A stretch of DNA of 5,039 nt from Desulfobacteraceae bacterium (GCA_030612225.1 JAUWOH010000259.1:1-5039); one strand, 5' to 3'; positions 1 to 5,039 are shown, counted from the first letter of the stretch. A program made the numbers and translations. The notes: generated by a model not told the origin, from the sequence alone.

Positions 1-1
1 T

Positions 2-17
2 TTCAACAAACGTTGAA
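2..17 (-). terminator. Small hairpin downstream of higA, possible weak terminator
   Basis: A 6-bp perfect inverted repeat (TTCAAC / GTTGAA, 4-nt loop) lies 11 bases beyond the stop codon of the antitoxin gene on its own strand. The position fits a transcript end for the toxin-antitoxin operon. The stem is AT-rich and short, and the window ends before any U-tract could be seen, so this is only a candidate. Confidence 0.25.
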
Positions 18-28
18 GAAATCTTTTA

Positions 29-328
29 TCATGCAGCATGCGGCCGGACCTCTCTTATTAAATAATCTTCTAACTCATCTTCTGCAACAGCAAGGTCATA
101 TTTCATTTGTAACCCGGTCCAAAAGCTTGCACCTGTTCCGAAATATATGCCCAGCCTTATTGCCGTATCCGGCGAAACACCCCTTTTACAATGGATTATC
201 TCACTAATCCTTGTGGGCTGCACTTTTATGTCTTTAGCCAGTTTATATTGACTGATACCCATAGGTTCCATAAATTCCTCTAAAAGTATTTCACCTGGAT
301 GGATAGGCGGAATTCTTTTCTTAGTCAT
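29..328 (-). CDS. higA: HigA/VapI-family antitoxin, XRE-type HTH regulator
   Basis: This 99-residue protein is the antitoxin half of a HigBA-type type II toxin-antitoxin module. In this family it binds the HigB mRNA interferase and represses its own operon. The family signature is complete: HPGEIL at residues 10-15, a helix-turn-helix at about 26-50 (SQYKLAKDIK..PTRISEIIHCKRG), and the FW..LQ..YDL motif at 69-79. Its length is typical of the family. The ATG is preceded by AGGAGG with a 4-nt spacer, which settles the start. In intact modules the toxin gene lies immediately upstream; here its stop codon is 10 nt away, but the toxin gene is broken (see 339-721). The protein therefore looks like an orphaned antitoxin. 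It may still act as a DNA-binding regulator or neutralise a related toxin encoded elsewhere; that is inference. Confidence 0.93.
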   Translation of the reverse strand: MTKKRIPPIHPGEILLEEFMEPMGISQYKLAKDIKVQPTRISEIIHCKRGVSPDTAIRLGIYFGTGASFWTGLQMKYDLAVAEDELEDYLIREVRPHAA

Positions 329-359
329 AATGCCTCCTTTAGTGATAGTCTACTATTTC

Positions 360-365
360 AACATT
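360..365. repeat. Target-site duplication, left copy (AACATT)
   Basis: AACATT here is repeated directly at 517-522, on either side of the 366-516 element. In higB both copies encode the same Asn-Val codon pair (AATGTT on the minus strand), so one copy is the original and the other a duplicate made on insertion. AACATT is not a palindrome, so this cannot be an extension of the terminal inverted repeats. Confidence 0.8.
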
Positions 366-516
366 GATGGCGTCGTAGAAAGTCCCATCTACTGCGTTGC
401 AGCAATTTTTCAGAAACTCGGCATACTACATGTATTGCCTCGTCTCTGAAAAACCACTGCGCCTTGTATATGGAACTTTCTACTTAGCCATCGGCGCTAC
501 TTTTTACGAGCCCATC
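366..516. mobile_element. MITE-like palindromic element inserted in higB
   Basis: This is a 151-bp non-coding element with inverted ends. The left end reads GATGGCGTCGTAGAAAGT and the right end, read in reverse complement, GATGGGCTCGTAAAAAGT (15 of 18 identical). Inside, 366-492 is a long imperfect palindrome centred near 429-430: TTTTTCAGA at 406-414 pairs with TCTGAAAAA at 445-453, and the middle is a near-palindrome around ACATGT. The palindrome has its own end at 470-492, so the outer end at 499-516 is a second terminus after a 6-bp spacer. It carries no transposase gene, so it would need enzymes supplied in trans. It splits higB between its Val and Glu codons (NV | EIVDYH). The transcript would fold into a long hairpin that might attenuate expression of higA. 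Confidence 0.85.
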
Positions 517-522
517 AACATT
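517..522. repeat. Target-site duplication, right copy (AACATT)
   Basis: This is the direct copy of the AACATT at 360-365. Removing 366-522 joins TTTC-AACATT to GCCTGC and restores the reading GGC AAT GTT GAA ATA on the minus strand, which is the expected uninterrupted HigB C-terminus (G-N-V-E-I). Confidence 0.8.
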
Positions 523-727
523 GCCTGCCCCGTTATTTTCCCAAACAAAGCAGATTCGCCATTGATCGTTTATTCTAATGCTGTGTTCCCCATCCCGATC
601 TTCCTTTAACGCTTCCAGGTGGTTTTTTAAGCGCCGTTCGCTGTATATCCTGTGGAAGTTTCTTTGAAAAATAACGGTTGAATATTTTTTCCGTTTGTTT
701 GCATTTGAATGATTTGATCATAAATAT

Positions 728-756
728 ATACTATTGCAGCTCAATACTATTGTCAA
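728..756 (-). promoter_or_regulatory. Candidate higBA promoter, near-leaderless
   Basis: On the minus strand a perfect TTGACA (756-751) is followed by a 17-bp spacer and TAGTAT (733-728), a sigma70-type arrangement with a consensus -35 and a 4-of-6 match at -10. Transcription would start about 7 nt further on, essentially at the higB ATG (721-719), which has no visible Shine-Dalgarno sequence. A leaderless higB transcript is thus suggested. The antitoxin downstream has its own strong ribosome binding site. Confidence 0.6.
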
Positions 757-764
757 GCAATAGT
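730..764. promoter_or_regulatory. Candidate HigA operator: CAATAGT repeats over the promoter
   Basis: Three copies of the 7-mer ACTATTG/CAATAGT lie here: ACTATTG at 730-736 and 746-752 (direct, 16 bp apart) and CAATAGT at 758-764. The last two form a perfect inverted repeat with a 5-nt spacer that overlaps the -35 box, and the first overlaps the -10 box. Inverted repeats over the promoter are the usual binding sites for the dimeric HigA autorepressor. Assignment to this HigA is inference from position. Confidence 0.6.
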
Positions 765-884
765 TAAAACAATTTCCGACAAACATACATTTTGATATGA
801 TTATTTTATTGAAATTTTGAATATGAGTCGGTAGAAAGAAACAACCCTTTTTCAGGACAACTTTTATTAAAAGGAGTAACCTCA
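765..884 (+). promoter_or_regulatory. Upstream region of the SNF2 gene with ribosome binding site
   Basis: This AT-rich gap lies between the divergently oriented toxin-antitoxin locus and the helicase gene. A clear ribosome binding site, AAGGAG at 871-876, sits 8 nt before the ATG at 885. A possible promoter is TTGAAA (809-814), a 17-bp spacer and TAGAAA (832-837), but the -10 match is only 4 of 6. I see no gene in this stretch. Confidence 0.45.
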
Positions 885-3530
885 ATGATCAATTTAAAAG
901 ACAAGCTTTCACATCTGACGTACAGGCAGGCATGTAAACTGCTGGGGGTAAAGGGAGAAAATCTTATCAGGCAGGGTGGAAAATATGAAATTGACCTTAG
1001 CGAACATGTTGTTCTGAGTAGAGACCTCTTTGAGCTCAACCTGGGTGAAGCCGTTGTTACGATTTGCCTGGATACCGAAAAAAATCAGAAATTGAATTTT
1101 CGATGTAGTACTTGCACAACAAATTGCGAACATATAGGTGCTGCTTTTTCCCTGATATTGGAAGAAAAGCTGTCCCTTGGCCTTGCAGCTCCGCCACCGG
1201 AAAGAGTGCCAATTGAAAGCCTTACCGATGCAGAGCTTATCGAACAGGCGATTTCCGAAAGGGCTGAAAGGGCAAAAAGCCAGAAGATGTCTTTAAAGTC
1301 TCTCAATTCGAGCAAATTATGGACTGATTATACCGTAATGAACTACTCTTCTGGTAAGACATATCGCGTTGCATTACGCGGCTGGGAAAGGGGAGAATCA
1401 TATTGCACTTGCCCTGATTTTAGAAAAAATACTCTCGGCACATGCAAGCATATTCTGCATATTCTGGATAAGATGAAAAGCCGATTCAATAAAACCGTGC
1501 GGGAAATGCCATACCAGATCAGCAGCATCGCCGTTTACATGCGCTATGGTGAAGAACTGGAATTGCGACTGCTTGTCCCTGAAAACCTTGACCGGCAGGC
1601 CATGACATTAATTCGCCCCTTTAGGAACAAACCTGTTAAAGACGCAGGGAGTCTTATAGAGTGTATCAGAACCCTCCAAAATGACGGCCATGAAGTAACA
1701 GTATATCCTGATGCACAAGAGTACATTAACAAAGAGATGTACTATGCACGAGTTAAGAAAAAGGTCGGGGAAATACGAAATGATCCTGAGAATCATCCTT
1801 TGCGTAATACGCTTTTAAAAGCAAAACTGCTTCCTTATCAGCTTGACGGCATTGCATTTGCGGTGGGCGTGGGCAGGGCTGTAATTGCAGACGACATGGG
1901 GCTGGGCAAAACAATCCAGGGGATAGGAGTTGCCGAATTGCTTTCTTACGACGCCGACATATCCAGGGTTCTTATTATCTGTCCGGCTTCTCTCAAGTCC
2001 CAGTGGCGGTTGGAAATAAAGCGGTTTACTGAACGCACTTGCCAGCTTGTACTGGGAAAAGCCGAGGAAAGGGCGGCTCAATATGACGGCCCATGTTTTT
2101 TCACGGTCTGTAATTATGAACAGGTTTTAAGAGACATACTTTCCATAGAGAAGGCTAAATGGGACCTCATCATCCTGGATGAGGGGCAGAGGATAAAAAA
2201 CTGGGAAACCAAGACCAGTCAGATGGTTAAAGCTCTTAGATCTCCTTTTGCCCTGGTTCTTTCCGGAACACCCCTTGAAAATCGCCTGGACGACCTGTTT
2301 TCAATTGTCGAGTTCATTGATGACAGGCGTCTGGGCCCGGCTTTTCGTTTTTATAACAGGTACAAAGTGGTAGATGAAAAGGGTAAATTGCTCGGATATA
2401 AAAACTTAGATGACCTCAGGAAAAAACTGAAACCGGTTGTCATTCGCAGAACGCGGGCCGGGGTTATTGATGATCTGCCCCCGCGGACCACGGAAATCAG
2501 GAGAATCCCCCCCACAGAAGAACAGCTTGTACTGCACAATGGTCATAAGAGAATTGTCAGTACAATACTTTCAAAAAAGTATATTTCCGAAATGGATCTT
2601 CTCAGACTCCACAAGGCCCTGCTCATGTGCAGGATGTCTGCCAACAGCACTTTCCTGGTAGATAAAAACCCGCCCGGCTACTCCAGCAAATTGGAAGAAC
2701 TTGATGTTCTCATTGACCAATTGATGGCTGAACAGGATCGGAAGATCGTTCTTTTTTCTGAATGGACTACCATGCTGAACCTGATCGAACCCTTATTGAA
2801 CAAACACAAAGTCGATTATGTCAGGCTGGATGGTTCCGTTCCCCAGAAAAAACGGCAGGGCCTGATAAATCAGTTTCAAAAGGATCCCGGATGTAAACTC
2901 TTTATTGCTACAAACGCCGGTTCGACAGGGTTGAATCTCCAGGCAGCGAATACCGTTATAAATGTCGATCTGCCATGGAACCCTGCAGTGCTCGAACAAA
3001 GAATAGGCAGAGCTCATCGTATGGGGCAAAAAAGACCGGTCCAGGTATTCATTTTGATCACCGAAGACACATTAGAAGAAAATCTTTTAGGAACACTTGC
3101 AGCCAAACAGGGATTGTTTATGGCCGTCCTGGATCCAGACACTAAAACCTCAGCTATTGATCTTACAAGTGGTCTGGATGAGCTGAAAAATCGTCTGGAG
3201 ATTCTTCTTGGCGCAAAACCGGATGCCCCACCTGATGAAAGCCAGAAAGAGCTGGTGGAAAAAGATGCACGACAGCTTGTCCGCAAAGAAAATATTTCAA
3301 AAGCAGGAGGACAGCTTCTGGGAGCGGCTTTTAGTTTCATAGGCGAAATGTTTCCTGAAAAAGAGGAAACAGCGCAATCTGTTCAATTAGCTGAAACCTT
3401 CAAAATGAGGCTTTCAGAATGTCTTGAAAAAGGAGAAGACGGGGAGCTTAAAATGACCATTACCTTGCCGAATGAGGCCGTTCTTGACAACCTTGCAAAA
3501 TCACTTGCGAGAATGGCTAATGGTGTTTAG
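885..3530 (+). CDS. SNF2-family ATPase/helicase with N-terminal SWIM-type zinc fingers
   Basis: This 881-residue protein is a superfamily 2 Swi2/Snf2 ATPase, expected to translocate on double-stranded DNA and remodel protein-DNA complexes in the cytoplasm. Two Cys/His clusters come first: an atypical one at C74/C77/C81/H83 and a standard SWIM finger at C174/C176/C187/H189. The ATPase core follows: LLPYQLDG at 315-322, Walker A DDMGLGKT at 336-343, motif Ia CPASLKSQW at 366-374, motif II DEGQ at 432-435, SGTPLEN at 460-466, motif IV at about 620-628, motif V ATNAGSTGLNLQAAN at 675-689, and motif VI QRIGRAHRMGQ at 705-715 with its arginines. All catalytic residues seem present. Residues from about 750 to 881 form a charged, helical tail that I do not recognise. 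The start is supported by AAGGAG 8 nt upstream. The biological target is unknown. Nothing adjacent (methylase, nuclease, DISARM partner) points to a defence role. Confidence 0.95.
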   Translation: MINLKDKLSHLTYRQACKLLGVKGENLIRQGGKYEIDLSEHVVLSRDLFELNLGEAVVTICLDTEKNQKLNFRCSTCTTNCEHIGAAFSLILEEKLSLGLAAPPPERVPIESLTDAELIEQAISERAERAKSQKMSLKSLNSSKLWTDYTVMNYSSGKTYRVALRGWERGESYCTCPDFRKNTLGTCKHILHILDKMKSRFNKTVREMPYQISSIAVYMRYGEELELRLLVPENLDRQAMTLIRPFRNKPVKDAGSLIECIRTLQNDGHEVTVYPDAQEYINKEMYYARVKKKVGEIRNDPENHPLRNTLLKAKLLPYQLDGIAFAVGVGRAVIADDMGLGKTIQGIGVAELLSYDADISRVLIICPASLKSQWRLEIKRFTERTCQLVLGKAEERAAQYDGPCFFTVCNYEQVLRDILSIEKAKWDLIILDEGQRIKNWETKTSQMVKALRSPFALVLSGTPLENRLDDLFSIVEFIDDRRLGPAFRFYNRYKVVDEKGKLLGYKNLDDLRKKLKPVVIRRTRAGVIDDLPPRTTEIRRIPPTEEQLVLHNGHKRIVSTILSKKYISEMDLLRLHKALLMCRMSANSTFLVDKNPPGYSSKLEELDVLIDQLMAEQDRKIVLFSEWTTMLNLIEPLLNKHKVDYVRLDGSVPQKKRQGLINQFQKDPGCKLFIATNAGSTGLNLQAANTVINVDLPWNPAVLEQRIGRAHRMGQKRPVQVFILITEDTLEENLLGTLAAKQGLFMAVLDPDTKTSAIDLTSGLDELKNRLEILLGAKPDAPPDESQKELVEKDARQLVRKENISKAGGQLLGAAFSFIGEMFPEKEETAQSVQLAETFKMRLSECLEKGEDGELKMTITLPNEAVLDNLAKSLARMANGV

Positions 3531-3577
3531 AAACCGAATTTGAAGAGAAATAGTTCAAAAGAAGAGCATAGAATTCA

Positions 3578-3584
3578 AAGGAGG
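3578..3584 (+). promoter_or_regulatory. Ribosome binding site of the lysoplasmalogenase-like gene
   Basis: AAGGAGG lies 4 nt before the ATG at 3589 and fixes that start. The 58-bp gap between the helicase stop and this ATG shows no terminator hairpin, so the two genes are probably co-transcribed. Confidence 0.75.
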
Positions 3585-3588
3585 GAAC

Positions 3589-4284
3589 ATGCTTAGGTAC
3601 ATTTTGATTGTTGTGGCGGCAGGTCTTCTGATAGGCCTTGTGTGGGCGGAGAGCACCGGAAACAACTGGTTGGCGTTGGGATTCAAGACGCCGTTGTCTA
3701 TCCTGTTCGTTATAACGGCGCTGCTCCAGCCCAAAGTTTTTCCCAAGTACTTTAAGTTCGTTTTTATAGGACTGATTTTCGGGCTTGTGGGAGACGTGTG
3801 TCTGGGTCTGCCTGGATTGACCGCTTTCAGGGTCGGACTTGTGGCCTTTCTTGCGGGTCATGTACTCTATATCCTGGCATTTGCAATTCTTACCCGCTTC
3901 GCGGATTGGATCAACCCTGTAAACATCCTGATCATCGCGATCAGTGGGTGCATTTACTGGTGGCTCCTGCCCCATCTGAGCAAGATGCTCGTGCCGGTTA
4001 CGTTCTATATTGTGGTGATTTCCGTGATGGTGGCCGGCGCGTGGGCTGCTTTTCGTAACCCAGGGGTTCGGGGGATCGGCGCTTGGTTCATACTGGTTGG
4101 CGCAGTGTTTTTCTATGTCTCAGACATCTTTGTCGCACATCAGCGATTCGTTATAGAGCAATTCTACAATCGCCTCATCGGGCTGCCGCTGTACTACACC
4201 GCCCAGTTTCTGCTGGCATTCTCAGTGGGACTGGTAAAAAGGCCGGGGACTGAAAACAGGAATGTCCATAAAAAAGTAATATAG
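3589..4284 (+). CDS. YhhN/TMEM86-family membrane protein, putative lysoplasmalogenase
   Basis: This is a 231-residue integral membrane protein with about eight hydrophobic segments covering nearly its whole length. Family features are visible in the expected order: K-T-P-L after the first helix (33-36), GLVGD at 65-69, F..GLVAFLAGH..Y at 80-94, a Tyr in a helix near 140, the FFYVSD...AHQRF block at 175-187, and the C-terminal YYTAQFL at 202-208. In characterised YhhN/TMEM86B members the enzyme hydrolyses the vinyl-ether bond of lysoplasmalogens to give a fatty aldehyde and a glycerophospho-base; the conserved Asp residues (D69, D179 here) are the likely active-site acids. Activity here is inferred, and bacterial members are mostly untested. 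By eye it is richer in G and C than the helicase gene, so the pair may have different histories. Confidence 0.85.
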   Translation: MLRYILIVVAAGLLIGLVWAESTGNNWLALGFKTPLSILFVITALLQPKVFPKYFKFVFIGLIFGLVGDVCLGLPGLTAFRVGLVAFLAGHVLYILAFAILTRFADWINPVNILIIAISGCIYWWLLPHLSKMLVPVTFYIVVISVMVAGAWAAFRNPGVRGIGAWFILVGAVFFYVSDIFVAHQRFVIEQFYNRLIGLPLYYTAQFLLAFSVGLVKRPGTENRNVHKKVI

Positions 4285-4440
4285 AGGGCGGCAGAGCATA
4301 TTTACTTCGATTCCTGGGACCTGGAAATCGGAAACCTTAAGATGAACCAGGGATTCTGGCTCTTGGAACCTTTTGGGGAAGGTTGTACGAAAACCACTTA
4401 TCAGCTTCTGATTGATCCGGGAGGACACATCCCAAATTAA
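4285..4440 (+). pseudogene. Remnant of a START/SRPBCC lipid-binding domain protein
   Basis: Immediately after the lysoplasmalogenase TAG, and in the same frame, 51 sense codons before a TAA read HIYFDSWDLEIGNLKMNQGF followed by WLLEPFGEGCTKTTYQLLID then PGGHIPN-stop. The pattern G....N.GFW.LEP...G.T...Y.L..DPGG.IP resembles the central strand region of START-type SRPBCC proteins, which bind lipids in a hydrophobic cavity. There is no start codon or ribosome binding site. The N-terminal part is absent and the sequence ends just where the family continues into the C-terminal helix. It is therefore a fragment, perhaps left by a deletion joining it to the upstream gene. The assignment rests on my recall of the family pattern and needs a profile search. 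Confidence 0.6.
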
Positions 4441-4456
4441 CGTCTGATATTCACTC

Positions 4457-4462
4457 AATATT
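4457..4462. repeat. Flanking repeat AATATT, left of the second element
   Basis: AATATT is repeated at 4713-4718 on the other side of the 4463-4712 element, at the same position as AACATT beside the element in higB. Because AATATT is its own reverse complement, it could be a target duplication or part of the inverted ends. The higB copy favours target duplication. Confidence 0.6.
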
Positions 4463-4489
4463 GACGGTCTCGTAAAAAGTCCCAAATCC

Positions 4490-4581
4490 GTCACTCCGGC
4501 GAAATCCGGAGTCCAGAAACTATTGAAATGACTGGATAGCGCAAAAAGCTTCACTACGTGCCCGGCTTCCGCAGGAATGAC
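4490..4581. repeat. GTCAYTCC-type dispersed palindromic repeat
   Basis: The left arm 4490-4510 and right arm 4561-4581 are inverted copies (16 of 21 positions agree). The left arm also holds its own perfect 7-bp hairpin, ACTCCGG at 4493-4499 with CCGGAGT at 4506-4512. Repeats with this GTCATTCC..GCGAAAGC..GGAATCCAG pattern are scattered in intergenic regions of many Proteobacteria and Desulfobacterota (recalled knowledge). Translated, they give the familiar spurious FVIPAEAG / WTPDFAGVTD peptides, which explains a minus-strand ORF here. Confidence 0.75.
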
Positions 4582-4607
4582 AAAAAGAGGCATTTCCCGA
4601 CTTTTTC

Positions 4608-4687
4608 ACCACAGAGTTCACAGAGAACACAGAGAATATCAAGTTTTATTTATTGGTTATCTCTGTGATCTCCGTGTTCTCTGTGGT
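4608..4687. repeat. ACCACAGAG-type hairpin repeat
   Basis: This is an 80-bp imperfect palindrome. ACCACAGAG..CAC.GAGA.CACAGAGA on the left is mirrored by TCTCTGTG.TCTC.GTG..CTCTGTGGT on the right, with about 23 of 27 arm positions complementary around an AT-rich loop. The arms are built from short CACAGAG units. Such CACAGAG repeats are widespread in intergenic DNA of environmental bacteria. The transcript would form a strong hairpin on either strand, and this could end or protect transcripts coming from the genes on both sides. Confidence 0.75.
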
Positions 4688-4712
4688 AAATTTGACTTTT
4701 TACGAAACCATC

Positions 4713-4718
4713 AATATT
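4713..4718. repeat. Flanking repeat AATATT, right of the second element
   Basis: This is the partner of the AATATT at 4457-4462. It directly follows the CCATC end of the element, exactly as AACATT follows CCATC at 517-522. Confidence 0.6.
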
Positions 4719-4896
4719 AAACAGCCTTTTAAATTTTTGCAATCAAGGTAATAAGAAAATATATTATGTTATTGGAAACCACGATGTGTATATGGAAACT
4801 TTTTTAGAAGGTTCCGGCATTTTTTCATCTCTGGTTTAAAAGTTGGCGCTTTTTATCCTGGGTTAAAAACAGAAAAAAATTAAAATTATCGGATCC
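4719..4896. other. AT-rich intergenic spacer
   Basis: There is no gene or gene remnant in any frame that I can recognise. It contains a near direct repeat, CTGGTTTAAAA and CTGGGTTAAAA, between about 4841 and 4866, and a weak hairpin described separately. It separates converging transcripts: plus-strand genes from the left and the minus-strand membrane-protein gene from the right. Confidence 0.5.
4794..4825 (+). terminator. Weak candidate terminator
   Basis: GGAAACTT (4794-4801) can pair with AAGGTTCC (4808-4815) with one mismatch, and a run of six T follows at 4820-4825 after a 4-nt gap. It lies in the convergent gap, so it could end plus-strand transcripts from the helicase-lysoplasmalogenase unit. 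The stem is short and the gap to the T-run weakens the case. Confidence 0.25.
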
Positions 4897-5039
4897 TCAG
4901 CTCGTTTGCGGTGAAGACCAGTTTTGGATTAACCGGGCAGTATCCCATCTGGCAACCCCACCGATAAAGAATGAAAGGATTGCTGCAGCCAGAATACACA
5001 TGACAACATACTGAAATTTTGTTGCCCAATCTGCTCCCA
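4897..5039 (-). CDS. C-terminal end of a membrane protein, possibly an APC-type permease (partial)
   Basis: This reading frame enters from the right edge on the minus strand and ends at TGA (4899-4897), giving 46 residues: GADWATKFQYVVMCILAAAI, LSFFIGGVARWDTARLIQNW, SSPQTS. It shows a short polar lead, one clear transmembrane helix (about residues 10-27), a positively charged flank with R30, and a short hydrophilic tail. This is a typical last helix of a polytopic inner-membrane protein. The DWATKFQYVVM...SFF.G stretch reminds me of bacterial APC/SLC12-like amino acid or cation-coupled permeases, but 46 residues cannot establish the family. The other two frames of this strand give no comparable hydrophobic pattern. 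Confidence 0.6.
   Translation of the reverse strand, partial: GADWATKFQYVVMCILAAAILSFFIGGVARWDTARLIQNWSSPQTS

Larger units (their letters stand above)
339..721 (-). pseudogene. higB: higB toxin pseudogene: internal deletion plus MITE insertion
   Basis: This is a broken gene for a HigB (RelE/ParE-fold) mRNA interferase. From ATG at 721-719 it reads MIKSFKCKQTEKIFNRYF then SKKLPQDIQRTALKK, which matches the HigB N-terminus. At about 620 the reading shifts frame; the first frame stops at 577-575 after 48 residues. In the next frame, 618-517 reads LEALKEDRDGEHSIRINDQ then WRICFVWENNGAGNV, the central and late HigB region. Compared with the roughly 92-residue family length recalled from memory, about 19-20 codons around the usual DLR.PPGNR stretch are missing, so a deletion caused the shift. 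The gene is then interrupted by a palindromic element (366-516), and the last codons E I V D Y H stop appear at 359-339. The toxin should therefore be inactive. The pieces are clear, although the exact deletion point is uncertain. Confidence 0.88.
4463..4712. mobile_element. Composite MITE-like repeat element, second family copy
   Basis: This is a 250-bp non-coding element whose ends match those of the 366-516 element: left GACGGTCTCGTAAAAAGTC and right, in reverse complement, GATGGTTTCGTAAAAAGTC (16 of 19 identical). It is built like nested dolls. Inside the ends lies a GTCAYTCC-type inverted repeat (4490-4510 and 4561-4581), then an internal terminus-like GACTTTTT at 4599-4606, and then an 80-bp ACCACAGAG hairpin (4608-4687). 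As in the first element, the right end appears twice. No transposase is encoded. It follows a gene remnant and occupies most of the gap before the next gene, as expected for a repeat-accumulating spacer. Confidence 0.78.

Noticed and set aside
397..609. Plus-strand 70-codon ORF
   Set aside because: It starts in the palindromic element and continues antisense to the higB pieces. It has no ribosome binding site, and its sequence is explained by those two features.
3014..3340. Minus-strand 108-codon ORF and other ORFs opposite 885-3530
   Set aside because: They are antisense to an uninterrupted SNF2 reading frame with all motifs in order, and have no independent family signal.
3517..3975. Minus-strand 152-codon ORF
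   Set aside because: It is a shadow of the membrane protein gene. Its composition is rich in Q, K and R with no domain pattern, while the plus frame shows clear family motifs.
885..4284. Defence island or new immune system built around the SNF2 protein
   Set aside because: SNF2 proteins occur in DISARM and related systems, but no partner gene is visible and the neighbour is a lipid-type membrane enzyme.
4282..4284. Amber codon read as pyrrolysine or readthrough
   Set aside because: The lysoplasmalogenase family ends at about this length, and the downstream peptide is only a fragment lacking its own N-terminal part. An in-frame join has a one-in-three chance.
4222..4593. Minus-strand 123-codon ORF
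   Set aside because: Its start contains FVIPAEAG and WTPDFAGVTD, the usual false translation of the GTCAYTCC repeat, and the rest is antisense to the START remnant and the lysoplasmalogenase end.
4608..4687. CRISPR-like array suggested by repeated CACAGAG units
   Set aside because: The units are 7-10 bp, irregularly spaced and arranged as an inverted repeat, with no constant-length repeats or unique spacers.

Overview
The window looks like accessory chromosomal DNA from an environmental Gram-negative bacterium, most likely a Desulfobacterota/deltaproteobacterium-like anaerobe. This is inference from three things: moderate base composition, strong AGGAGG-type ribosome binding sites, and dispersed repeats of the types common in those genomes (GTCAYTCC-type palindromes, ACCACAGAG repeats, and short elements ending in GATGG..TCGTA.AAAGT). 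No marker gene fixes the taxon.

Left part (1-770): a decayed type II toxin-antitoxin locus on the minus strand. The HigA-like antitoxin (29-328) is intact. The toxin gene higB (339-721) is too short to appear as a normal ORF, but it can be read in pieces. It has an N-terminal segment, an internal deletion with a frameshift, and a 151-bp palindromic MITE-like insertion just before its last six codons. The insertion is flanked by a direct AACATT duplication, and the HigB C-terminus (EIVDYH-stop) resumes on its far side. A promoter with an overlapping inverted-repeat operator is still visible upstream of higB.

Middle part (771-4284): two plus-strand genes 58 bp apart with no terminator between them. 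The first is an 881-residue SNF2-family ATPase with two N-terminal Cys/His (SWIM-type) clusters and a complete set of helicase motifs. The second is a 231-residue integral membrane protein of the YhhN/TMEM86 lysoplasmalogenase family. Their adjacency does not suggest an obvious shared pathway.

Right part (4285-5039): a 3'-truncated remnant of a START/SRPBCC lipid-binding protein directly after the lysoplasmalogenase stop codon, then a 250-bp composite repeat element with the same termini as the element in higB and flanked by AATATT. An AT-rich spacer of about 180 bp follows. At the edge is the C-terminal end of a minus-strand membrane protein, possibly an APC-type permease.

I do not see a convincing new multi-gene system. 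The most informative signals are the toxin inactivation caught in sequence, with the element boundaries and target duplication readable to the base, and the second copy of the same element family 4 kb away.
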